This document shows, in pieces, positions 1 through 6,543 of a stretch of DNA of 7,356 nucleotides. Each line of letters opens with the position of its first letter. The stretch's first letter is position 1. Source of the stretch: an uncultured Clostridia bacterium (GTDB lineage: Bacteria > Bacillota > Clostridia > Oscillospirales > Ruminococcaceae); the NCBI GenBank assembly GCA_945867255.1, contig CAMBHV010000058.1, forward strand, positions 1 to 7,356, given 5' to 3'. The translations under genes were made by a program, and so were the position numbers. The notes below the pieces were generated by a model. It was not told the origin of the DNA, made no database searches, and saw nothing but the letters and a program-made list of their open reading frames with translations.

Positions 1-2388
1 ATCGATCATTAATGTGACTGTTTTCATGTTACCATCCTCCATTTTCTGTTGTGTCTCCGACATGGCAGGCGTCTGTTCTACCTGTACAGCACGTTTGCGA
101 TGCCGGGCCGGTTTATATGCATCGAATCGCTTCAGGCGCAGTGCGTTCGATACTACAAATACGCTGGATAGGCTCATGGCTGCCGCACCAAACATGGGGC
201 TGAGTTTCCAGTTCAGCGCACTGTAAAATACGCCTGCGGCAAGCGGAATACCTAATGTATTATAGAAAAACGCCCAAAACAGGTTTTCCCGTATATTGCG
301 GATTACCGCTCTGGAAAGGCGAATCGCGGCAGGCACATCGCGCAGATCGTTTTTCATCAACACCACATCAGCACTTTCCATGGCAACATCGGTTCCTGCG
401 CCAATCGCAATTCCCACGTCTGCGCCGGCAAGGGCCGGGGCATCATTCACCCCATCTCCCACCATGGCTACCACTTTGCCCTGTTTGCGCAGTTCTGCCA
501 CATGGCGCGCTTTGTCCTGCGGCAACACCTGGGCCACCACATGAGCAATACCAAGCTGCTTTTGGATTGCCGCGGCGGTGCGTGCATTATCACCCGTAAG
601 CATCGTTACCTCGATGCCCATATCCTGAAGTTGACGCACGGCTTCGGCACTTGTATTTTTCAATGTGTCTGCCACGGCAATCACACCGGAAAAGCGCCCA
701 TCTTTAGCAAACAGAAGCGGCGTTTTTCCATCAGTGGAAAGTTGCTCCACTCGTTCGCGCCATTCATCCGGCAACATTACCCCAGCGTCAGCCAGCAAGG
801 CCTCATTACCTGCCAGGCATGCAACACCCTGTATCCGGGCGCGCACACCCTGGCCAAACACCGCCTCAAATTGCTGCACCTGCGTGGGCTGCACATCACT
901 TTGTTTTGCATAGGCCAGCACCGCCCCTGCCAGGGGATGCTCGCTTGGCTGTTCCAGACTTGCTGCAAGCGCCAGAAGCCCAGCCTCATCCAGCCCCTGC
1001 ACAGGTAACACATCTGTTACAACCGGTTCCCCGTTTGTCAACGTGCCGGTTTTGTCCAACACCACAGCGTTCACGCGATGAGCAATTTCCAACGCCTCAC
1101 CAGATTTGATCAAAATGCCGTTTTCGGCTCCCTTACCCGTGCCCACCATAATTGCCACCGGTGTGGCAAGGCCCAGCGCACATGGGCACGACACCACCAA
1201 CACCGCAATACCAATGGAAATGGCAAACTCCGGCGTTTGCCCCACGGCCAGCCATACGGCGGTGGCCACAAGTGCAATGCCAATCACCACAGGCACGAAT
1301 ACACCTGCTATTTTATCGGCCAGTTTCGCAATGGGCGCTTTGCTGGCGCTTGCCTCTTCCACGAGGCGAATGATCTGAGAAAGTGTAGTATCCTGCCCCA
1401 CTTTTGTGGCGCGGAACTGGAAAGAACCGTTGGTATTGATGCTGGCTGACAACACCGTGCTGCCGGGGCTTTTTTCCACCGGGATGCTTTCACCCGTAAT
1501 GGCCGATTCATCCACACTGGTGTTTCCCTGCACCACTACACCATCCACCGGAATGCGCTGGCCCGGCTTTACCGATACAATATCTCCCGTCTGTACCTGT
1601 TCTACCGGCACAGTCTGCTCTACCCCTTGCCGCACCACAACCGCTGTTTTGGGGGCAAGATCCATCAGCTTTTCAATGGCCTCGCCCGTTTTCCCTTTAC
1701 TTTTTGCCTCCAGGTATTTGCCCAGTGTGATCAGTGCCAAAATCATGGCGGCAGATTCAAAATAAAGATCCATGTGGTACTGATGTGCCAGCTGCATATC
1801 ACCTACACCAAGGCCGTGCCCTATGCGCATAATGGCGAAAATACCATAAGCAAAAGCAGCCGTAGAGCCAATGGCAATCAGGCTGTCCATATTCGGGCTG
1901 AGGTGAAACAACGTTTTAAAACCAACCTGATAATATTTACGGTTCACATAAGCAATGGGCAAAGCAAGCAGAAACTGTACCATGCCGAAAGCTACGCCGT
2001 TTTCCACCCCTGCGAGAAATTCGGGAAGCGGCAGGCCCACCATGCTGCCCATGGAGACATACATCAGTGGAATAAGGAACACAAATGATATCACCAGGCG
2101 TTTTTTCATTTCCTGCATCTGCCGCGCAGCCGGATTTTCTCTTTTCTGTTCAGGCTGTATGAAAGCTTTCTCCGCCTCGTGCGACAGGCTTGCGCCATAA
2201 CCCGCCTTTTCCACTGCCGCTATAATGGCCTGAGGCAGCAGAGAATCTTCCGCCTGCACCACCATACTGTTTGTTAAAAGATTGACTGTAACATCTGTTA
2301 CGCCATGCACTTTTCGCACGGCCTTTTCCACATGGGCCGAGCAGGCTGAACATGTCATCCCTGTCACATCATATTTTTGCTTTTGCAT
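1..2388 (-). CDS. copA: Cu(I)-exporting P1B-type ATPase CopA (3' end beyond window)
   Basis: This is a membrane pump that uses ATP to expel cytoplasmic Cu(I). The frame is open for 796 codons from ATG 2388 and has no stop before the left edge. In order it shows an N-terminal HMA domain with GMTCSAC (C13, C16), membrane helices from about residue 97, the actuator motif TGES (298-301), the metal-binding CPC in TM6 (401-403), the phosphorylation motif DKTGT (D445), the nucleotide-domain HP (484-485), TGDN (598-601) and GDGVND (644-649). Cu(I)-specific YN (709-710) and MSLSS (738-742) lie in the last two helices. These residues favour Cu(I) over Zn/Cd. The start is set by GGAGG at 2396-2400, 7 nt upstream. 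After the last helix a charged linker leads into MKTVTLMID at the edge, which resembles the first strand of a second HMA domain. It is transcribed from its own promoter, apart from the Bce genes upstream. Family and metal assignment are firm; the C-terminal domain is inferred. Confidence 0.97.
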   Translation of the reverse strand, partial: MQKQKYDVTGMTCSACSAHVEKAVRKVHGVTDVTVNLLTNSMVVQAEDSLLPQAIIAAVEKAGYGASLSHEAEKAFIQPEQKRENPAARQMQEMKKRLVISFVFLIPLMYVSMGSMVGLPLPEFLAGVENGVAFGMVQFLLALPIAYVNRKYYQVGFKTLFHLSPNMDSLIAIGSTAAFAYGIFAIMRIGHGLGVGDMQLAHQYHMDLYFESAAMILALITLGKYLEAKSKGKTGEAIEKLMDLAPKTAVVVRQGVEQTVPVEQVQTGDIVSVKPGQRIPVDGVVVQGNTSVDESAITGESIPVEKSPGSTVLSASINTNGSFQFRATKVGQDTTLSQIIRLVEEASASKAPIAKLADKIAGVFVPVVIGIALVATAVWLAVGQTPEFAISIGIAVLVVSCPCALGLATPVAIMVGTGKGAENGILIKSGEALEIAHRVNAVVLDKTGTLTNGEPVVTDVLPVQGLDEAGLLALAASLEQPSEHPLAGAVLAYAKQSDVQPTQVQQFEAVFGQGVRARIQGVACLAGNEALLADAGVMLPDEWRERVEQLSTDGKTPLLFAKDGRFSGVIAVADTLKNTSAEAVRQLQDMGIEVTMLTGDNARTAAAIQKQLGIAHVVAQVLPQDKARHVAELRKQGKVVAMVGDGVNDAPALAGADVGIAIGAGTDVAMESADVVLMKNDLRDVPAAIRLSRAVIRNIRENLFWAFFYNTLGIPLAAGVFYSALNWKLSPMFGAAAMSLSSVFVVSNALRLKRFDAYKPARHRKRAVQVEQTPAMSETQQKMEDGNMKTVTLMID

Positions 2389-2401
2389 CGCTAAACCTCC
2401 C

Positions 2402-2417
2402 CACCCCCAGGGGGGTG
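2402..2417 (-). promoter_or_regulatory. Candidate CsoR-type copper operator
   Basis: A perfect inverted repeat, CACCCCC-AG-GGGGGTG, lies between the copA -10 element and its ribosome binding site and covers the predicted transcription start. CsoR-family copper repressors bind GC-rich pseudopalindromes of this kind, with runs of C facing runs of G, upstream of copA or copZA in Firmicutes and Actinobacteria. Its place directly before copA supports copper-relieved repression. No csoR gene is in the window, so the regulator's identity is inferred. Confidence 0.7.
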
Positions 2418-2424
2418 TATGAAT

Positions 2425-2454
2425 ATACTACACCGCTATGCTCCAGTTTGTCAA
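2425..2454 (-). promoter_or_regulatory. copA promoter (sigma-A type)
   Basis: Read on the minus strand, a consensus -35 TTGACA (2449-2454) is followed after 18 bp by TAGTAT (2425-2430). An overlapping TATATT at 2422-2427 is a less well spaced alternative -10. The predicted start near 2418 falls on the edge of the CsoR-like repeat, so repressor binding would block initiation. The leader to the copA ATG would be only about 30 nt. The promoter lies downstream of the terminator that ends the preceding operon, so copA should be independently transcribed. Confidence 0.65.
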
Positions 2455-2517
2455 GATATGGCCCACGCATTTTCTGCACAAGAAAAGCTTTTTCCCTGGC
2501 TGATTGTGCTTTTCTGT

Positions 2518-2565
2518 AAAAAAAAGCGATATTTCAGGCCTCTTATGCCCGAAACATCGCTTTTT
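2518..2565 (-). terminator. Rho-independent terminator of the bceAB-miniprotein operon
   Basis: A long hairpin pairs GCGAT (2526-2530) with ATCGC (2556-2560), TTTC (2532-2535) with GAAA (2551-2554), and GGC (2537-2539) with GCC (2547-2549), around a 7-nt loop. On the minus strand the stem is followed by eight T residues (complement of A8 at 2518-2525). On the plus strand it is followed by five T residues, so it could act both ways. It lies 3 nt past the stop codon of the 29-codon ORF and separates that operon from copA. Confidence 0.85.
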
Positions 2566-2568
2566 ATT

Positions 2569-2658
2569 TCAACGTCTTTGTTCTGATTTCCTCAGTAAAA
2601 GGAGTATGGCCAAGAAAATGCCCGTTAAAGCGGCAGCCACCCTGAAAAAGTGCTTCAT
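2569..2658 (-). CDS. 29-residue single-TM miniprotein at the end of the bceAB-like operon
   Basis: This short ORF is not recognised as a known family. It starts at ATG 2658 and ends at TGA 2569-2571. It has a near-ideal ribosome binding site (AAAGGAG, GGAG at 2667-2670) with an 8-nt spacer. The product begins MKHFFRVAAA, continues with a hydrophobic stretch of about 16 residues (roughly 7-22, rich in A, L, I and F), and ends with a polar, basic RKSEQRR tail. That is the layout of a single membrane helix, but the net positive charge at both ends leaves topology unclear. It begins 15 nt after the permease stop and its stop lies 3 nt before the terminator, so it occupies the operon tail exactly. 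Co-expression with the transporter is likely. Possible roles, all inferred, are a small modulator of the permease or kinase, or a toxic or stress peptide. It could also be a chance ORF, but the ribosome binding site and exact placement argue against that. Confidence 0.6.
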   Translation of the reverse strand: MKHFFRVAAALTGIFLAILLLLRKSEQRR

Positions 2659-2673
2659 ACACACATCTCCTTT

Positions 2674-4638
2674 CTATACAGCAGTCCGCACAAGACGGTA
2701 ATAACTGGAAGATGTCAGCTTATACACCAAAAGATATACAAGGCTAAACACCACAAAAATACCCACACAGCAAGCAGCAAACAGTCCTCTGTTCGTCATG
2801 GAAAACACCGTCAGGATATTAGCTACAATGTTGAACGCAAACAGCATATGGACAGCCGCCATAAAAAGCGGAAGGAAGAATACCAGCAAAATCTGTTTAT
2901 TGATGGTATTTTTTACTTCCTGCCTGCTCATCCCCACATTCTGCAGGATCACAAAACGGCCGTGGTCATCATATCCCTCACTGATCTGCTTATAGTAAAT
3001 GATAAGCACTGTGGCCATCATAAACATGATACCCAGATAAACACCAAGGAACAGAAAGCTGCCATACAGGCTGTACCAACTTTCGCTTGCCTGTGCCCGG
3101 CAACTAACCCCAAATGGCATTCCATTCGGTGTATCTTCCACAAGGCTCTGGCAGGCACGTTGCTGTTGAGCGGGGCTGCCCGATACATCCAAGAACAGAT
3201 TCACTTTCGGCGAACTGCTTTGTATTCCGGAAAACTCCTCCATCAGGCTGGCCGCCTGCTTGTAGGAGGACACCACCATGATATACTCTCCATAAGTAGA
3301 ATAAAATTGCCCTACTTCCTGTGCAAGCCCCTTCAGTGGAAGCACATGAAAAGTGTGCCCGGCCACTGTTAGTGTCTTTGGAAAGAATTCATCATCTACG
3401 CCCCACAGCATCACCTCGTTTTCTGCAAGGGTGAAACTGGTGCCGAATGCAAGGTTATAGTCTTCCACACCAATCATCTGGGCCCTATGGACAGAAGTGT
3501 TATCTGCTTGAAGTTCTCCGGTCTCATCCAAGCGCACTGTATGCCCGGAACCGCAGGCCCGCCAGGCGTATTGCTGTTCTACACGGGAACCACTGCCCTG
3601 TACAGCGTTTTCCACCGCCTGATAAACATTCGCTATCTCTTGACCATTTTCTAACGACACCGTGCCGCGGATGTCCATAGGGTACAAAGACCGCAGCATG
3701 TCATTCTGCCCCATATACAGACACACTGTTGTGGATACTGTTACAAGTACCATAGTAAACAGAATGCAAATGGCTGCAAGGCCCGCCGCATTTTGTTTCA
3801 TGCGGTAGAGCATACCAGATACACTGATAAAATGTCCCGGCTGATAATAAAACTTTGTGCGCCTGCGCAGGAACTTCAAAATAGCGATGCTGCCCGCAGT
3901 GAACAAGCAGAATGTCCCCAATATCACGCACAACACTGCGGCAAAGAATAAAAGCAAGGCATTTAAGGGCTGGTTTACTGTCGCAGCGGTATAATATCCC
4001 CAGCCGAGGCTGGTCACTCCCACAACAACCAACAGCCAGGAAGCACGTGGCTCCTTCTCGCCCATATTTCCACCATGTAAAAGTTCCACCGGGCTTACCA
4101 GCCGCACATGAAACAGGTTATAGGCCGTTGTACACAGAAAAATCGCCCCAAACAGTACAGCGGTAATCAGCATGGCTGCAGGCTCTATCCCAAAGGCAAT
4201 CGGGGTAGAAATGTTCATCATGTATAAAAGCCCCAAAAACAGCAGTTTGGAAAGCAGCATGCCGGCACCCAATCCCAACGCCAGGCAGATGATGGCCGTA
4301 TACAGTGTTTCCCAAAGCAACATGGCGGCAATGTGCTTTCTCTCCATCCCCAGCACACAGTACAGTCCCAGTTCCTTTTTTCGGCGCTTGATGAGGAAGC
4401 TGTTCGTCCAGAAAACCAGCGCTATACAGAAAATCCCCACAATACCCGTGCCCAAAAAGAAAATAGTAAGGGCAACAGCCGCCCCCGGCACCTGGGCCAA
4501 GCCGCCGTTTAAAGCGATAGATTGCATGATATAGTACATTGCCACACTTACACTGCAGGTAAGCAAATAAGGGAAATATGTGATGTGGTTGTTTTTCAGG
4601 TTTTGCCAGGCAAGTTTTGGGTATAGCAGTTTTTTCAT
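2674..4638 (-). CDS. bceB: BceB-type ABC transporter permease (FtsX-like, peptide antibiotic resistance)
   Basis: This is the 654-residue membrane subunit of a Bce-type transporter, close to the family's usual length of about 650. These permeases bind cell-wall antibiotics such as bacitracin or lantibiotics at lipid II-cycle intermediates and also act as sensors for a partner kinase. It has a basic N-terminus with an AWQNLKNN motif typical of the family, about ten hydrophobic helices, FtsX-like regions near both ends, and a large outer domain of roughly residues 311-521 between helices 7 and 8. The cytoplasmic segment after helix 8, YYKQISEGYDDHGRF (548-562), is characteristic of BceB. The start ATG at 4638 overlaps the ATPase stop as ATGA, with GGGAGG at 4648-4653, so translation is coupled; a longer in-frame extension to 4773 lies inside the ATPase gene and is unlikely. 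The drug specificity cannot be read from the sequence, and the symbol denotes the family rather than a proven orthologue. Confidence 0.93.
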   Translation of the reverse strand: MKKLLYPKLAWQNLKNNHITYFPYLLTCSVSVAMYYIMQSIALNGGLAQVPGAAVALTIFFLGTGIVGIFCIALVFWTNSFLIKRRKKELGLYCVLGMERKHIAAMLLWETLYTAIICLALGLGAGMLLSKLLFLGLLYMMNISTPIAFGIEPAAMLITAVLFGAIFLCTTAYNLFHVRLVSPVELLHGGNMGEKEPRASWLLVVVGVTSLGWGYYTAATVNQPLNALLLFFAAVLCVILGTFCLFTAGSIAILKFLRRRTKFYYQPGHFISVSGMLYRMKQNAAGLAAICILFTMVLVTVSTTVCLYMGQNDMLRSLYPMDIRGTVSLENGQEIANVYQAVENAVQGSGSRVEQQYAWRACGSGHTVRLDETGELQADNTSVHRAQMIGVEDYNLAFGTSFTLAENEVMLWGVDDEFFPKTLTVAGHTFHVLPLKGLAQEVGQFYSTYGEYIMVVSSYKQAASLMEEFSGIQSSSPKVNLFLDVSGSPAQQQRACQSLVEDTPNGMPFGVSCRAQASESWYSLYGSFLFLGVYLGIMFMMATVLIIYYKQISEGYDDHGRFVILQNVGMSRQEVKNTINKQILLVFFLPLFMAAVHMLFAFNIVANILTVFSMTNRGLFAACCVGIFVVFSLVYLLVYKLTSSSYYRLVRTAV

Positions 4639-5399
4639 ACAGCTTCGCCTCCCGCGCTGAGCAGCATCAGCGTATCGCTGATTTTCCCAAAGAATTCGCC
4701 TGCAGACGCTGTGCCGCGGTAAAGCTCGTGAAATACTACCCCATCCTTGATAAACAGCACTCGCTTGGCACAACTGGCTGCTCTGGTGGAATGCGTAACC
4801 ATCAAAATGGTTTGCCCGGATTCATTTACCTGTTCGAACGTTTCCAGAAGGCGCGCACTGGCTTTGGAATCCAGCGCGCCGGTAGGTTCATCTGCCAACA
4901 CGATGGCCGGCTGCGTAATCAGCGCGCGTGCCACCGCCGCACGCTGCTTCTGGCCACCGGAAATTTCATACGGATATTTATCCAAAAGGTGCGTAATACC
5001 CAACACATCGCTTACTGCCTTTAAACGCGGCACCATATCATCATAGCTCATATGAGAAAGTACAAGCGGCAAAAGGATATTATCTTTCAGACAAAAAGTG
5101 TCCAACAGGTTGAAATCCTGAAACACAAAGCCCAGCTTCTGGCGTCGAAAGGCCGCAAGCTGTTTATCCGGCACAGATGCCAGATTCTGCCCATTCAGGT
5201 ATACTGCACCTTGGGTGGGCTTGTCCAATGTGGCAAGAATGTTTAAAAGCGTGGTTTTACCGCTTCCGCTTTCTCCCATGATGGCCACAAATTCTCCTGC
5301 CTGCACACCAAAAGAAACATCGCGCAGCGCCTGCACCTGATGTGCGCCAAACCGCGTGGTGTATATTTTCTTCAAATGCTCCACCTGCAGCAAAGCCAT
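4635..5399 (-). CDS. bceA: BceA-type ABC transporter ATP-binding protein
   Basis: This is the 254-residue cytoplasmic ATPase that powers the adjacent permease. It has Walker A GESGSGKTT (42-50), a Q-loop with Q94 in FQDFNLLD, the signature ISGGQKQR (146-153), Walker B IVLADEPTGALD (166-177, with D170 and E171) and the H-loop H203. The N-terminal HLKKIYTTRFG is typical of the BceA/MacB-LolD branch. Two starts are possible: ATG 5399, 10 nt after GGGAG (5410-5414), and ATG 5405, only 4 nt after it. The first is preferred and gives MALLQVEHLKKIY. A longer in-frame extension to 5495 runs through the regulatory gap with arginine- and alanine-rich sequence and is rejected. Its stop overlaps the permease start as ATGA. 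A candidate response-regulator operator lies upstream, so it is probably induced by the RR/kinase pair encoded just before it. Confidence 0.95.
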   Translation of the reverse strand: MALLQVEHLKKIYTTRFGAHQVQALRDVSFGVQAGEFVAIMGESGSGKTTLLNILATLDKPTQGAVYLNGQNLASVPDKQLAAFRRQKLGFVFQDFNLLDTFCLKDNILLPLVLSHMSYDDMVPRLKAVSDVLGITHLLDKYPYEISGGQKQRAAVARALITQPAIVLADEPTGALDSKASARLLETFEQVNESGQTILMVTHSTRAASCAKRVLFIKDGVVFHELYRGTASAGEFFGKISDTLMLLSAGGEAV

Positions 5400-5453
5400 A
5401 TACATACATCTCCCTTTTTTCCGTCGCATTAGATTGAAACGGCGGTGTCTGCC

Positions 5454-5462
5454 ATTATCATA
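5454..5462 (-). promoter_or_regulatory. Candidate -10 region of the bceAB-like operon
   Basis: On the minus strand TATGAT (5457-5462) overlaps GATAAT (5454-5459), either of which can serve as a -10 element. No acceptable -35 hexamer is found 16-18 bp upstream; the sequence there is GC-rich (around 5478-5485). A good -10 without a -35 is what an activator-dependent promoter looks like, and the candidate activator sites lie immediately upstream. The start would leave a leader of roughly 45-50 nt before the ATPase gene. Confidence 0.4.
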
Positions 5463-5494
5463 ACGCCGCAAGCTGGCCGCCGCCATCGCGCGCA

Positions 5495-5531
5495 CTTACA
5501 TGCGGCACCATATGACTTACACTTTTGTAAG
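5495..5531 (-). promoter_or_regulatory. Candidate BceR-type operator with an extra half-site
   Basis: A perfect inverted repeat, CTTACA-CTTT-TGTAAG (5516-5531), is accompanied by a third copy of the half-site: ACTTACA recurs at 5494-5500 and 5515-5521, an offset of 21 bp or two helical turns. From memory, the consensus proposed for BceR-like regulators is TNACA-N4-TGTAA, which this repeat fits. It lies just after the kinase stop and upstream of the ATPase -10, the position expected for activation of the transporter genes by the neighbouring regulator. Confidence 0.65.
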
Positions 5532-5544
5532 GGAAAATAGTCGG

Positions 5545-6543
5545 CTATTCCAGCATCATAGCGACTTTGGGAAAGGAAAGAAATACCCGTGTGCCCTTGC
5601 CTTGTTCCGACTCAAGCCACAAACCATGGCCCAGCTTATGTGTGATTTGCCTACATAAATACAGCCCCAGGCCGGAACTGTGGCGCTGGCTTCGCCCGTT
5701 CAACCCGGTGTAACCGCGGTCAAACACACGAGGAAGTTCATCCGGTGCAATACCGATACCGCTGTCTTCCACGACCAGTGTATCATCACAGGCGTATATC
5801 CTCACAAAGCCGTGCCGTGTATACTTCACTGCGTTGGTCAAAAGCTGCTCCACCACAACGCCCAGCCACTTTGTATCGGACACAACGCATAAACCTGTCG
5901 CCTGTACATCCAGCATTATATCCGGCCTGCCCAAAAGCATAGGCCGTACCCGGCCGACTGCTGAATTTACTACTGCATCTACATCCACTTTGCATACGCA
6001 CAAATCTCGAGTGATACTTGCCATACGCTGATAATTCATTACCATATCCACGTATTGCTGTGTTTGAAACAGTTCGCTAAGAAACAGATCCTTTGTGTCC
6101 GTTTCGTTCTCCTGCGCCAAAAGCTGCATAGCCGCAAGCGGAGTTTTGATCTGATGGGCCCACAGCGTATAATATTCCTGGGCGTCCCGTACTGCAGCCT
6201 CACTTCGTTCCACCGTGCTGCGGCGCACCGCATCCACAGCATATACCAGCTGTTGCCATTCTTTGTCCAAAAGTCCACGTGGTGCGGGCATTTGTTGCAG
6301 AGATGCCGTGCTTTGCCTCAGCAAAACATGCAAGTCTTTGTATGTGGCGCAAAACCGATACAGCCCCACAAAAAATGCCACGCTTGCGCCGGATACCAAC
6401 ATCATGGAAGTGTATATGGCAAGTTCCATGGGGGCATGATATAATTCCGTCACTACAAAAAAGAATGCACATGCCCCCATTACAAGAAAAGCCGAGGCAC
6501 GCTTTTCCCACAGATAACACAGTGCCAAATGCACAGGATTCAT
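5545..6543 (-). CDS. bceS: BceS-type intramembrane-sensing histidine kinase
   Basis: This 332-residue sensor kinase phosphorylates the response regulator encoded directly upstream. It has two membrane helices (about 15-33 and 41-63) joined by a loop of only about 7 residues, so there is no outer sensor domain. This is the intramembrane-sensing class, which in known Bce systems relies on the permease for drug detection. It has the H-box WAHQIKTPLAA (phospho-acceptor H130), the N-box LLTNAVKYT (N237), the G1 motif DSGIGI (260-265), an F-box region VFDRGYTG (273-280) and the G2 motif GLGLYL (291-296), so it appears catalytically complete. ATG 6543 overlaps the regulator stop as ATGA, with GGAGG at 6551-6555 and a 7-nt spacer. 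Its stop is followed within 14 nt by the candidate operator. The symbol denotes the family. Confidence 0.95.
   Translation of the reverse strand: MNPVHLALCYLWEKRASAFLVMGACAFFFVVTELYHAPMELAIYTSMMLVSGASVAFFVGLYRFCATYKDLHVLLRQSTASLQQMPAPRGLLDKEWQQLVYAVDAVRRSTVERSEAAVRDAQEYYTLWAHQIKTPLAAMQLLAQENETDTKDLFLSELFQTQQYVDMVMNYQRMASITRDLCVCKVDVDAVVNSAVGRVRPMLLGRPDIMLDVQATGLCVVSDTKWLGVVVEQLLTNAVKYTRHGFVRIYACDDTLVVEDSGIGIAPDELPRVFDRGYTGLNGRSQRHSSGLGLYLCRQITHKLGHGLWLESEQGKGTRVFLSFPKVAMMLE

Noticed and set aside
1627..2088. 153-codon open frame on the plus strand opposite copA
   Set aside because: It is antisense to conserved CopA segments, shows no family motif, and no other plus-strand gene is supported nearby.
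2664..2666. Alternative ATG upstream of the miniprotein start
   Set aside because: It directly abuts the ribosome binding site and reaches a stop after three codons.
2650..3372. 240-codon open frame on the plus strand opposite the permease
   Set aside because: It lies wholly antisense to a well-supported permease, has a low-complexity His/Lys/Gln-rich composition, no recognisable domain, and begins inside the miniprotein and permease ends.
4639..4773. N-terminal extension of the permease to 4773
   Set aside because: It overlaps the ATPase C-terminus in another frame; the ATG at 4638 has a ribosome binding site, forms the ATGA overlap and begins with the family's normal N-terminus.
5400..5495. 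N-terminal extension of the ATPase to an upstream ATG at 5495
   Set aside because: It would translate the promoter and ribosome binding site into an Arg/Ala-rich stretch absent from BceA proteins; GGGAG supports the starts at 5405 or 5399.
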